64,000 nt of DNA from Euonymus europaeus (taxonomy: Eukaryota > Streptophyta > Magnoliopsida > Celastrales > Celastraceae), in contig OY756958.1 in NCBI GenBank assembly GCA_963580455.1, forward strand, positions 29,152,501 through 29,216,500, written 5' to 3'. Both the position numbers and the translations under genes were made by a program. The notes beneath the pieces are model-generated. The model did not search any database and was not told the DNA's origin. It saw nothing but the letters and a program-made list of their open reading frames with translations. Numbering within the stretch: the stretch's first letter is position 1; every line of letters starts with the position of its first letter. Shown here one piece after another: positions 22,806 to 35,600 of this stretch.

Positions 22806-23320
22806 GTTATAAATTTCACACCTTCACATACTAATAATATTATTCTCTTTGGATTGTCCGATTTTCGAAGATACATCGGGCCAGGCTGAGAAAATGTTAG
22901 GTACTTGCTCTAAATAAAGAGCATAAATCTCTCACATCTTACCAATGTGAGAGTTTTTACACTCCCACATTTTATCGATGTGAGAGTTTTTACACGCCCA
23001 CTTGTGGGCTAAGTTATACCACAGACCCAATAAGTTGACAGATAAGGAGATGTGATATCCTAGTAATTGTAATAAAGAGCACAAACCTCCTACATCTTAT
23101 CGATGTGAGAGTTTTTACACTCCCACTTGTGAGCTAGGTTATATTACACACTCAGCAAGTGGACATATAGGTAGAGATCATATTCGAGTAACTAAACCGA
23201 ACAATCTAATTTCGATATCATGTTATAAATTTCACACCCCAACATATCGATAATATTGATCGCTTTAGGTTGTCTCGTTCCTGAGAATACATCGAATTTT
23301 ACTTAATCCATCTACGGGTC
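22806..23320. repeat. Repeat block inside the mTERF pseudogene
   Basis: Units containing ATCGATGTGAGAGTTTTTACAC, then CTCCCACTTGTGAGCTA-like text, recur at about 22930-23010 and 23090-23150. The segment TGTTATAAATTTCACACC begins both flanks (22806 and 23220). This block replaces mTERF coding sequence. It is probably a nested or partial copy of an unclassified repeat family. Confidence 0.6.
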
Positions 23321-23475
23321 GAAACTCTTCAGATACGCAAGCTTTGGAATCATTGTATTCTCCACACTAGAAACCAACATCACTGGGTCATTATAAGCCA
23401 GTGCTTCCAAATCACAATACCCCAGTTTTGGAAGGTAAAAAAGGCACTGGTCTGAGCTGGTCATTGACACTTGAA

Positions 23476-23521
23476 GTTAGCAATCCTGGGCACTTGTTGT
23501 TAGCAATCCTGGGCACTTGTT
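23476..23521. repeat. Perfect 23-bp tandem duplication
   Basis: GTTAGCAATCCTGGGCACTT (plus GTT) is present twice without mismatch. Because 23 is not a multiple of three it breaks the mTERF frame at the INKCPG segment. Confidence 0.9.
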
Positions 23522-23614
23522 GATGACCCTCCTAAAGTTATTGTTTGGGACTTTTAGCTCATGTGACAGAAAGTTGAAAATTGGGTGAAGATCAGTTCTG
23601 ATGTCAGATGTTAA

Positions 23615-24531
23615 TACTTAGTTTGGTAGAGAGATTGACTCAGAGATTATACGCTGGTGTACAAACTGTTAAAATAAGTTAGTGTATAAGCTGTCAAAAT
23701 AATTTACTTTAAGCCGTGTATGTGTTTGGTTATGTTAATTTGTTCATAGAGTAAAAACTGTCAATTTATCAATAAGGGTATTTAAAATAATTTAACAATA
23801 ATACACAAAAAATAAGTTTTAAATTATAATCAGATGTGTTTGGTTATGTTAATTTGTTCATAGAGTAAAACCTGTCAATTTATCAATAAGGGTATTTAAA
23901 ATAATTTAATAATAATACACAAAAAATAAGTTTTAAATTATAATCAGAAGAGATTGTTACAATATTTAACATAAATATAACAATCTAATTTGTCATATCT
24001 AATATTATAAATTTTAAAATATTAATTTCAATTTTATCAATTTTATTTATATAAAGCATCTTGTAATTTACAAATTTAAACTTAAAATTTGTCAAAAGAT
24101 CGGCATTATTATTAATCAATTAATATTAATTAAATTGATTATTAATAATAAAAGTGAAAACCAAAGTTATTAAAAGCATACACATGGAAATCAAAATTTA
24201 TCCAAGCACATGCACTGATTGTTTCCTTCAGTGCCATTTAATTATTAAAAAAATTAAACAAAATAATTTCTTCTCTATAAAAATGATGTAGCCATTAAAG
24301 GATGAAAAAAGTGCTTCACCAGATGATAGATCTGTTAAATCTGAAGACATGCACACAAGAAAAGGTTACAAAAAGTGAGGATAGTGATTGTAAAGTGACA
24401 AAACATGGAACAAGAAGCTCGTCTGAGGAGCTTCTTAAAAGCTGGTGGAAGAAGCTAGCAGATGAAGCTGACGGAGAAGACATGTTTGGTGGCACAAGCG
24501 TGAGAAGTTTTTCGCCGTACCAAACGCACGC
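23615..24531. mobile_element. 917-bp DNA element inserted in the mTERF gene (TAA duplication)
   Basis: TAA flanks both sides (23612-23614 and 24532-24534). Removing the element and one TAA rejoins the mTERF reading frame (CAAATC-TTA-ACATCTG on the minus strand), so the borders are well defined. The ends share TTTGGTA at a similar distance (TACTTAGTTTGGTAGAG on the left; GCGTGCGTTTGGTACGG inverted from the right), a weak terminal inverted repeat. A 3-bp TAA/TTA duplication fits PIF/Harbinger (Tourist-like). Inside are a near-perfect 114-bp tandem duplication and a plus-strand open frame of 79 codons near the right end. Confidence 0.75.
23721..23948. repeat. Near-perfect tandem duplication, 2 x 114 bp
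   Basis: Units 23721-23834 and 23835-23948 both begin TGTGTTTGGTTATGTTAATT and differ at only two positions by eye. The duplication is young and lies within the 917-bp element. Confidence 0.9.
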
Positions 24532-24541
24532 TAAGATTTGA
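24302..24541 (+). other. Protein-like open frame inside the 917-bp element (unidentified)
   Basis: A 79-codon frame from an ATG contains SEDSDCKVTKHGTRSSSEEL, then LKSWWKKLADEADGEDMFGG and FSPYQ. Composition is ordinary protein-like, unlike the AT-rich surroundings. No full-length transposase is present. It could be a captured host-gene fragment (Pack-type) or chance. I do not recognise the family. Confidence 0.3.
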
Positions 24542-24873
24542 AGGCACATGGCAACAATTCTAGGCATGTCCTTTTGTAGAATTCCTTTGGATTGGAGGTA
24601 GAAGATGATGGATTGAATTGAGTAAAGTGTGGCAGAGAGGAGGTATGGGTTTTGGGAGAGTGTTTTGCCTGCGTCAATACCCATGATTTCAAGGCACAAG
24701 ACCTCTTTGACCTGGAAGGATAGTTTTAGATCTGTTTGGGTTCTTGTGTAGAGTCGGTGCTGATGGAGGCGGGTGCTGCTGGGTTTGGCTGTCAAGTGAA
24801 TGGTTGGTTGGTGGGTTGGTCTCTGGGAAGAGATACAGAGGGAAGATTGAAGTGCTGCAGCTGCCACTCTCAT

Positions 24874-26278
24874 GGCTATGGTGGTCTACTGGATGTTCGG
24901 TCTGTGCCTATCTGGAGGACGAAGAGATCAAAGTTAATCTGTATGTTTATTCCAAAAAGATGATGACACGTGGCATGTCGCTTGAAAGTCACTTGTCTCA
25001 GATGGATTCCTGGATTTTTGGCTGAGCCAGTGACACGAAACTTTTAAAAAATAAAATAAAATTCCAACGATGTTTCTCTTAGAAAAAAAGTACCAATGTT
25101 CTTCAACAAAATTACAAAACCAAAAGCTCGGAATCTTACAATGAATATGTAAACCAGTACAATAATTACAATTCTCATTAGGAAAAACAGACTATCAAGG
25201 ATACAAATTATACTATGTCCTTGGCAGTTTTTGTACTCTCATCGCCGAGTGAAAATTATTACTTGTACTAAACAAGAAGTCTAACAAAAAAACACTCAAA
25301 AAATCATGCATGTTAGTGCTGACACGTCTAGATTTCACTAATAACATAATTTAGCTTGGCATTAAATAGTTAAAATGTGGACAGGAGTTTAAAAGGGGAA
25401 AAGGGAGCCACAACTTCCACCAAGAGCAGTTCTCATATCAAAGCAGAACCATCTTGCAATGTGGCTCCAAAGATCGATTCCCTTCTGATCCTGCACAATG
25501 TGGGCATAAACCCAATTATAATTACTCGCAAGTACACCATTTGGAAAATAGGCACTGCCTTTCATACTTGGACTTCCAATCAAAGCAGTCAAGACAATTA
25601 GTGGACATAACTAATGGTACTGCAATTGCTTATGGAGACCAAAATTTAAACAAGACATCCATCAGCTTGCTTTTATCAAGGGAAACAGTTGGCTGATCAC
25701 ATGGAATGGAACTCTTGTATGTTGAAAACAAGGAGGAAAAAATTCTTCTATGTACTAAGCAGAAGACAAATTGAAAGCCCGTGATATACTTAGCCAATGA
25801 TGCAAGAACTAGGGCGAGTGACACTATTCTGCGTTGGAAATTTGTCAGTATAGAAATGAAGAACTCAAAACTACTAGGAAAACGAACAAAAAAAATTTGA
25901 AGGCCAGAAAAGTAAAAGAGAACTCTCTAAACCACATCCAAATTCTTGACAGCATAGGAACCCACAAGATTCTACTACTACAACAAATTTGTTCCAAAAT
26001 GTTGCCTATGATATTGTATTTTATGTGGAATCTTCATGAACCTTCTATGCAGTATGCACTATTACAACCACAGTGAAAAGGGTTTCATATCATGTTGAGC
26101 AGGCAATATCCTAAATATTTTTGAAGCGAACATATTTGACACATGTATCTAAGCGAGACAAAAGTATCACACACCAACTCTGTACTGTATCTGGTACCCA
26201 GCAAAATAAAGGCCCAAAAACTACCTATACATGTCACAAAAAGGATTGGGTTACCCAATAAACTAAGTTGTGAACCCT
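24874..26278. other. Intergenic region, no supported gene
   Basis: Spacer between the mTERF relic and the C3HC gene. A minus-strand frame at 25389-25592 (IVQDQKGIDLWSHIARWF) has protein-like composition but no recognised family and no supporting splice structure. Confidence 0.45.
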
Positions 26279-26294
26279 AACTTAAGAACCAGCA

Positions 26295-26399
26295 TCTCTT
26301 CTTTTTGTGGGCAAGTTATTGGGAGAGAGAGGAGATTTGAACCCTCGACCTCCCATCATGGGGGTTGCGTGGCTGCCAATTACCTGGGGTGGAAACCCG
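26295..26399 (-). mobile_element. Short tRNA-derived SINE with target-site duplication
   Basis: On the minus strand an insertion of about 105 bp contains a B-box-like GAGGGTTCAAATC and ends in an A-rich tail (CCCACAAAAAGAAGAGA). It is flanked by perfect 16-bp direct repeats AACTTAAGAACCAGCA at 26279-26294 and 26400-26415, extendable to about 21 bp with one mismatch. This is the structure expected of a SINE mobilised by LINE machinery. The family name is uncertain. Confidence 0.75.
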
Positions 26400-26675
26400 A
26401 ACTTAAGAACCAGCACACAACATAGTAAATCAATGTGATTTTAATAAGAGCTAAATGAACTTGCATAGAGAAATCACATCCGCATGATGATGACTTACAG
26501 AAAAGAAAGACAGTGACCCATTTTAAAAAGATGCATGCCTTTTCCTTCAACTGGCAGAATAATTTGTGGGAAAATATGCATATTGCCCCCTTGCAAAGTT
26601 AATAGTAATTTTGCCAATTATTGAAAGTACCTTATATTGAGATTTGAATATTAATGATGTCATGGAGTGCTGTCA

Positions 26676-29600
26676 TCAACTGTGTTTCTGACCAGGAGGC
26701 TTGTGGTCATCCTGCAAAAGGGGAATTCATGCAGATAAAGATAAAATGTGGAAATTAAAAGGACCTAAGGTGATCATCCTGTAAAAAGAAAAGCATGCTG
26801 TTCTACATAAAACGAGAAAAGAAGGGGACATCATAACTTTGGTGATTGCAACAAAAAAAATTACGGATAGTAAAAACCTCTTGAACATATGATCCATCAC
26901 TCAAAAGCCAGGTGGGCAGGATGACACTTTTTTGTTTCAGCATTGGTACGTGCTAAGCAATGATCAAGACATATCAAGGCCTGTTTGGTGGGTTTTTTTT
27001 TGGTACAAGGAAGATTTTTTATTAGAAAGAAGCCATAGCAAGTTGGATAATACCATAACCAAGCAATGATCTCTAAAATCACAAGATATTAATAAACATA
27101 GATCTATCACCAAAAGCTTCGATGTGTACCCTGAACAACTACAAAGATAGTGTTCAAGGATTAACAAAGACAACCATAGGAATAATTCACATTGTCATAA
27201 CAAATCAATCGCGAGATTAGTAGCCAATACCTGATAAGGATCAACAGTTGAACAAATTCAGAAACTCACATCAAGTTGTGAATTCTCGACTTAATAATGA
27301 AACAGGATATGCATACAAAATGCTAAAATGATTTAACATATAGTATACATTTGATATCCGACAAAAGAGAACTAGACAAGGAAAGAGTTGCACAAAAAGC
27401 AAGACAAGGAAAACCAAAGTTACTATACAAGACATAATATAAGATATCCTGTTAATAGGGGCAATGAACCTTGTACAAGGATGCAGCTGACTCAGACAGT
27501 ACTATCATAACTGGCATAATCCCAAGGGATCTCAAGGCATCCAGTGCATCCAAGGTGAGTTGCCATCCACAAAGTGCAACGCCATCAGTGCTAGTGATGG
27601 GAACAGAGTTGCTGCAGCCAGCAGCAGCAACATTTCCATTCACCCAGGGGCAGAACTGGTTGTGATGTATAATTGGATCAAATTCTACAGGTTCCACATA
27701 ATTGCTTTCCCCTTTTGGTGGCCCTGTTTCATCGAATAATGTTTATAACGTGTCAAAATAATGTGTCGGAAGTAGGATATATAGATAACACTCATTTATA
27801 ACGCTAAGAATATTACGTGCCATTGGTTGAAAACTACATGGACAATGTTTTTCGTTTTCCTTTTACTCTATCTGGGAGAAGAAAGGATATGGGTCAAGAG
27901 AGCATGCAGGTCTCTTCACTCATCAGGAGAGAGACATTAACAACAAATGGGGTAATGTCCTGGATAACGCAAGGAACACAATGTACGATTATTTCATGCA
28001 GGCTGCCATTAAACTGCACTGCTTCACCAGCAGACTAAAATAAGAATAATATTACAGATATATTGAAATTCAGAGAACACAATGGATGATGCAAAGTTTA
28101 TATGCATGCATACTAAAATTAAATGAATTACTGAATAGCAGAATCTTGTTCCCATTAATAGGGACGCATCAAAAAAATGAAAATTCGAATGGGCAAAGTA
28201 ACTGTTATTAGTGAACTATGTCTTGAAGACTCTGATGCCATATAAACATCACTTTTTTCTGAATCTTAAACTAAAAAGAAAGTGAATCTTTCGCCATTTA
28301 TTAATGAAGCTTAAGTTTATTAGAAAGTCAAACTTTCATTACTGAATTAATACTCCAACAATCATAACATTAGAGCTGCCAAACAAGTAAAATAAATTAC
28401 CTATCCCATTTGCAACTGTGTATTCCGTTGGCAGGTGCCAACAGTTATTGGTGGATGATGATTTTCCAGCCTTTGTAACCTCTTTGTTGGTCGTTTCATA
28501 ACCAGAGTTAACCATAGCATTGCAAGAAAGAGAAGGATGAGCACTATTATCAAGGCCTAGCTTGCAGCTTTGACTTATCTTTTCACCACTCTGAATAGAC
28601 TCTGCCTTGGCAAAACCATCAATATTAGAGCCACTATCAGCCCCTCTTATGGAAGGAGACAATATTTCCTGGCATTCGCCATGTGGATCTTCTTGGTTTG
28701 TTTCATCCAGACCAATTTCATCCATTAACCAAGAACCTGGAGCAGATTCACCAGTCTGACCCTGATTTTCAGCATCATCCACTCTAGGTTCCAGATCACC
28801 AACAACACTATGTGTTCTATGCACTGAAGCGCCAGCCCCATGAATTTCAGCTTCATGGCTAGCACACATTCCAACACTTCCTCCACTAATTCCAAAACTA
28901 ATCCCTTCTCTAGCTTGAGTTGCATTGAAAATTTCTTCACCATCATTTGTACTACTAATGCCCATTTCTCCAGGAACTAATTCAACAGGTGGTTGAAAAT
29001 CAATGCTCTGCTGAGCTTGGTTACTATAATTCAATTCTGATGTCTCGTACACGTCCAGATTCCTATATGTACTGGAGGAAGGAAATTGAACATCATCAAC
29101 ATCCCCAGGAAAATTTTCAACACTATCCATAGAGTCATCATTTTCACCGTGATAGACTGTATCCATTGCAATAACAGAAGATGCCCATGTAGAATCTCTT
29201 GCTGAGGGGACTCCTATCAGATGGTCATTTCCCTGTCGGATGGAACCAGCTTTGTTTCCATCTGCATAAGTTCCAATACCCACCGAATGACTAGGACCCG
29301 CACCAGAAGAGTCTCTTGCATATGCCGAACAGTAGGTATCAAAAATGTCAGATTCTCGAGCACGTTTTGATGGCCCAGCTGGATACTGTCTGACATCTGT
29401 AACTTCATCTCCATCATGATCAACTACAGTTCCTTCAACACTATCAGCCTGTTGCATCCTCAAGTATGATCTATCAACCGAGCTGCCACCAATTTCAAGT
29501 CTTCGCTTACGGGAGCTGGGACCCCGAGACTCATACGAAGCTGCGCGACCACCAACCTCACTGCCAGCAGGCTGGCCAATAATTAGATCCCTACCCAGGT

Positions 29601-32600
29601 CCGCATCATTAGCATTCATATGCGTTGCAGTCCTGTCAATTTGAGTAAAAGGTAGACCCACAGCCATTGAAAGATTTAAATCAACAACTGAGTTCAACAA
29701 CAATCTGCCCCCATCCGTTGTTGCAACTTCATCATGGTCTTCAGCCTGTTCTTTCTCTGTAGTATCAGCAGCAACCCAACCACAAATCCCACTGCCTGCA
29801 CTTGCTCCACGTGTCAATCCCATTTTTTTGCTGTTCTCAGGAATATCAAAGTTGCTCTGAGCAAAACGAGCGGGCCGAGGAATGGTTAAGAAATCCAATA
29901 TTCTCACAGTAGCCCCACACAGACTACAATCTAAAAAAGGTGATATCTGTTCACATCTAGACTCCACAGCTAGTATTTTATTCTTTCTAGTGTCCTTTTT
30001 GGCTGAAGCAGAAAGTGCATTCTTGCCTGATCCAGGACCCTGTGAAATACCGACTGGCCTAGGGTGGCACTGACAGAATACCCATTTCTAGCCGACTGAG
30101 CAGAATGCTCTTCACAGTCTTGAACATTTGGAAGCCATCTTGGTTCCCATCCACACAGACTTATAAGCTTCTGGGCCTATAAAATGAAGGTATAAATGGA
30201 AAATCCACGATCAGAGAACACCTAAGAAGAATGATGAACGAGTATGGCAATTAGCAGATAGAACAAGCAAATAATTATATCTTACACATAAATAAATATA
30301 GAATGGACCATCTCGAGAGGTCTCCAGCTCTAACATGCCATTGGTTTTAAAATCAACTTCCCTAATTCGAGACAGAAAGTGCTCAATCTGAGAGTCCCGA
30401 AAAACTCGCATCTGCTCAATTGCAGATGTAGCTATAATAGGAAGACATGGAAACTGTAGAAGTCCATCACATCTATCCTTATATCCCCCAATCAGTGCAG
30501 ACTGAGGTGTTGGTGGGAATTGCACCAAACTTTCAGGACAACTATTTCACCTCCAAGGGCAGGTGACTTTATGTCCACCATCCAGCTGCTTGGCAAAGGC
30601 TTCAGTGGCATTTTCAACTTTAACCAAGGAGACAATCAAGAAACGAAAGCGGTAAGACTAAGGAAGAGAAAAAAAATGCTTTACCTTCAAAGAAAGATTA
30701 TGAGCATATCATCAAGACAAGCAACAAATTTGGGGCAAATTAGCAATGATTTAAAACCAAACCAAAAGGGTCCGTTGAAAAGGGTGAATAGGGAACTTAG
30801 TAGCTCCGTTGTCATGAGGAAGTCAATTGCTTAACCGCTGTTGACTAAAATGGGAAAAACTAGCAAGGTCCCAGTTTGCAGACCGTAAAACCCTATCACA
30901 AAATAGTAATAACACATGCATAGTACGAAAAGATGTAAAATCAGTATTGCGGTATTGAAATCTAAAAGATGGGCCTAATTCCCTTTAATGTAACCGATGC
31001 TTGTTACATCAAGCTCCATCTAGGTATTTTATTCAATTGAAAGCTTGATCGCGCTCTGTAACTCAAAGATGCAATGTAATGAACTCTAAACATATGAAAT
31101 CTAGTGTTAGCCAATGGTTACAATTAAACGATAAACAAATTTTCAAGAGAGAACTGATAAGACAATCAAAAAGTATTTGACAAGATGGCAACACACTGAA
31201 AGGTTTTCAAAGAAAACAAATCACTTCATATTTTGGGAAACAACTCTGCCATAACATCAAAGAACTGTTTAAACCAGATATACACAGTTGACACCCCTCT
31301 CGCCCCTTCGAATTAATAGTCAATAATTTAATAACCCATCCAATATAACTAAGTCTGTATGGAAAAGGGTTGGTTCTGAGATGCAAAATTAATATTTCCA
31401 TATTCATTATGTAGTACTCTCCTAAACATCGTACTCCAGTAACAATCGAAACCAAATATAGAACTACATCAATGTATATTCAACAAAAGTTCAACATTAT
31501 GGGGTTCAATTACTTCTGCCAATTAAGTAAACTGAATAAGTTTTTGTTCTTAGTTTAAATAACTAGAATATGTGAGAATTGAAAATTTTAGAATTTAATA
31601 ATTCTATGCTACTTACCCATTCCATTAGAAAAATTCAGATGTGTTCTCTTTGCTACATGTACAAGACAATAGACATGTAAAAGAGGCACAATCTGAAGTT
31701 GCTAGTCACATAATGGCATAGTTTCACTTAGTTTATGTTTCCTCGCTCCTATGCATTTTATCCTCTTTCATTTCTTTCATGTAGTATACTTTACAACAAA
31801 TCCAAACAATACCAAATTCTTTTTTTCCCAGGGTACACATCCTGATGTAGTTTTTAAACTACTCATGTAGATTTTGTTTAGGATTGACCAAACCAGAAAC
31901 CCTAACCCCCAAATCAGCCCCAATTAAAGAAACCAGGAACATAAGTTCTCAATTTCTAGGTCTGAAATTGGAGCAACATTTTGGAACTCTTGAATTGAAC
32001 AATATCAACATGAATCTTTCAGTTTGGGTCGGATAAACTTTCTTTTATTCTTCAATGCCATCTAGTTAGTACAAGGGTCCTCTATATAGAGATCCAAAGT
32101 TCTAATCCTATATGAAAATTAAAATACTTTTACTAATTAGAAAAGAAATAGTCCACAAATTCTAATAAGAATAGGCTTCCTAGTTTAATAAGAATAAACT
32201 AAAATGCTAAAACTAAAGGGAATTCCTAAATCCTAAATACCAAAGGATTCCTGCATCAATTGAAGGAAAACATCTTCTAATAAGGATTCCTGCCTCGCAT
32301 CCTCCTAGCTTTAGTCTAAAAGTCTTTTATCTATTCCCTTAATCAAAATCACTTCATTGCCAGATATGACATCAACAGTACAAAATTCATGAAGCCCTCA
32401 GAGAGAGTGGTGAGATTACTGGACTCTTGTTAAAATTGCTAACCTTCAGCAAGGGTCCAGGATGGCAACAGAACAAAACTCAAATGTGCCCCACATGATT
32501 CACAGGCAATTTTATCAGCATCCACATTCACCCAACCTATCTGAGCACAAGCCAATGAGCTGACAACCTGAAACAAAAAACAGCAGTTACAGAACTTCAA

Positions 32601-35600
32601 CTAACTTGAGCTTATTGTGTTAGTATAAGTGGAAGGTAAAAAATTATTATAACATGATTGCAGTTTTCAATCTTTTACCAATTTCATGCTGCATATTCCT
32701 ACTAGCTCACATGTTAGAGAGCGTCACAGTATGAAAGAGTGAAAGATAATTTGCATCACCAAAACAATATATTGCTCAATCTGCATCTTTTTATTTACTT
32801 TAATCCCCATATGACATAATTCAGCATTGTTTATGGGATAGGAGGATAGAGAACTGAAAGAATAAAGAATTGGTGGAAAATGACTTGCTCATGACAATGT
32901 AGGCATGTAGCAAAAGAAATGGAAACGTTCATGCTCTTTCAGAAAGTCATGGCAAACAGCTGAAGCAGAATCCCAAAGCAACATAGCATGTGTTTGGGGA
33001 TTCTGACTTGCCCAAATCAAAAGCCCCCCATATTTCCCTTTCTCTCTCATCTATGACCAATATATCTAGTATTACTTAATAAATGGATGTTCTCATGCTC
33101 GCGTCCTCATTTTCTTTTTAAGGAATTTTTTGTGAATTGTTTTTCTTTCCAACAAACTATTATTTCATTTAGTTTCTGGAAAATTGCTAATTTGACATGT
33201 ACGTTTTTAGTATTTTTAGTTAATTCTTTTCAAATTTTGGAAATTTTGTTTTTGATATTAACTATCTGTCATGGTCTCGCCAGTCTAATAGATGATCCCA
33301 ACCAACATTTAAATGGTGACCCTGGGTCCAATCAGCCCTCTCGTTCATACTTCACAGACTAGTGCCAGATTCAGACAGCTCAGAGGAAGCTGGTTAAGGC
33401 TTCAACATATAGACAAGAACAACAAATGTGCAGAACACACCACAAACGCCTATGGTCACAGACATAATTCATTTTGCAACATAAAAGAATCGCTGATAAA
33501 TTTAGGAACGTATTATGACTCAAAGAGCAAAATCATTTGACTTGAAACTGCAATATTTACAATTCCCAAAAGGAAAGAGAATCTCACACGACAAAATGTA
33601 TATTTTTCCACAACAATCACAACAAATAAATTACCAAAACATAGTTATGGAAAGCAAATAAAAATCGTACCTTTGGCTTTCCAAACCAATTCAAAGGCTT
33701 GAAGGTGGACAAACGCCTCAACAAATCCCCTCTTTCCCAGGGCCTACATGAAGGTCTTGATGATCCAAGTGCAGAACCACCAACGCTTGTGCTCAAGGAA
33801 GTCCATGGTGGTTGAGAACCAACACAAGAGAGAGAAGCCGCCTTAGAGGTATGTCCGTGACCAGACCAATCTATACTGCCAATATTTGTTGGGAGAGCAG
33901 ACGAGGATGCCCCAGTGGAACTGATAATATACAACATATGCACAAGATTACTTCTTTTTTATTTTTTGGAATGCAACACGTGCAACAATCGAAAATTTCT
34001 CTTGAAGCAGAATAAATATTTCTTTGAGAATTCAGACAATTCCATCAAGTATATCAATTAACCAAAGTTCCTAGGCAATGTACTTATTTGCTTAGCACAA
34101 AGCTTCTATAATGTTTTCAAGTACATACATAACACCACCTGTCCTCAAGATTAAATAAAGGAGGAATGTCGTGTCAAATCTTTGAAAAAACTTATCAAAT
34201 GAATACATTAGAAAAAATATTTCTCTTATGGAATAGGGTAGCCAATTCCAAACAATTCGAGACAAAAGCTTACATGACGATGACAATAAGTACGTACACA
34301 ACATAAAACCTTATAAATGCAATTGAATTCACCCATTAAAATCTAACGTTCTGACACCAATTCAATTTCAAGGACCACTTCTTCTATTTCACAAGATTCA
34401 ATTGGAAATAGTTTCAATTGTCAACTACGTTTCAGTGCTCGTGAATTGATTGTCAAAGCAAGAAGTTCAACTTCAAGCTCAAAACATCAGTATGAATAGC
34501 TAATAATATGAAAGAAGGCTAAAGCAAAGACAACAAGAGACTTTGAACAGTTACAGATTATCTTTTCCTAGCGTCAACTATCAAGAGAACCAAAGTTTTT
34601 GCAGTTTATTAAACTCTCATTACAATCTCCACCAAAACCTCATTTACCTGGTTACTGAGAAAAGAAATACAAGTCAACATATGGCACAGTGGTAGAGTTG
34701 CAATGGTGCAACTTAGAGTTCATATGTTCAATTCCTGAAAAACCATATTATGTGGGGTAAAATTTGCATACATCATCTCTATCCCCAAAACCCTTTTGTT
34801 ACAAAGAAAATAAATAAATTTAGTGTGGCAAAAAACTTGCGGGCTGGGCCTTGATGTAATGAGAAATACAGCACAGATGAGACGCTTCATTTTTCTTGAA
34901 TGGACCCCAGATAGGACTAAAATAAAGCTCTCGTACGTTACAGGACCTTCATAATAAAAAAATTGATACTTCCAAATCCAGACCCTCTTACAGAACATGC
35001 CTGACCACCAAAATAGAAGAACTGAACTAGAAAGATCCAAATTCACCCCATTAACCGATGAACCCAAGCAGCTATGAATAAATTAAGATCCAAAAAAGAA
35101 ATTAGGGAACCAAAAACTCTTTTCCATAATTTTAGTAACCAAAGACGTTGTGCATGCAAGTTTGAAAAGATAAACCGCGGGAACGCAATACATATCCAGA
35201 TTGGTCCACTCATCAGGTGCACCAACAAAAACAGCGGCTCAACTAATCCCTTCAAAGAAATAAAAAGTCAAATTCAATTTTAATATATATAGTGAATTTT
35301 GCCTATGATACCCCCGAAAGAAATATCCAGCATACGACGTGAGGTACTACTACACAGAGCTGACTCCCAGCTATCTCCCTCCACAATTTCAGAAGCCATA
35401 AATTTTAAAAGCTGACAAAAGCACATTAATATCGTATGACAATTGACAAACACCCAAACCCCCACCTTCACACCCCAAATTTCAAACGATCCGACAAAAC
35501 ACAAATGTAAAACCCTGATTTCAAAGCATTCGCGATAAGTGACCATTATGACCCTAAATTGAGATCAAGACCGATAATTGGTGTGAGAAAGAGGGTGGTT

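Larger units (their letters stand above)
22640..24873 (-). pseudogene. mTERF-family gene broken by insertions
   Basis: Three pieces of one mTERF (organellar transcription termination/maintenance factor) lie in order on the minus strand. Piece 1, 24873-24535, has an N-terminal presequence-like stretch and FQVKEVLCLEIMGIDAGKTL, then QSIIFYLQSKGILQKD. Piece 2, about 23614-23312, has LTSDIRTDLHPIFNFLSHEL, NNNFRRVINKCPG and DLEALAYNDPVMLVSSVEN. Piece 3, about 22790-22640, has FPQYFSFSLEKRIKPRH and a VPLSLMLKSTNEEF end. Pieces 1 and 2 are separated by a 917-bp element that splits the coding text exactly at a TTA. Piece 2 carries a 23-bp tandem duplication (23476-23521) that shifts the frame into a stop. 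Between pieces 2 and 3, repeats replace roughly 60 residues. By recall it resembles the MTEF1/SOLDAT10 chloroplast type. It cannot make a full protein. Confidence 0.85.

Noticed and set aside
25389..25592. Minus-strand frame containing IVQDQKGIDLWSHIARWF as a conserved exon
   Set aside because: Composition is protein-like, but I could not place it in a family or join it to neighbouring exons of the C3HC gene.
27817..28038. Extra exon of the C3HC gene between exons 5 and 6
   Set aside because: Joining exon 5 (VANGI) directly to exon 6 (GPPKGESNY) keeps the frame and matches the remembered family sequence; an added exon would introduce stops.
28339..29967. 542-codon minus-strand frame as a complete gene
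   Set aside because: It is the large fifth exon of the C3HC gene; the apparent start is a GTG inside the exon and its upstream limit is set by the frameshift region.
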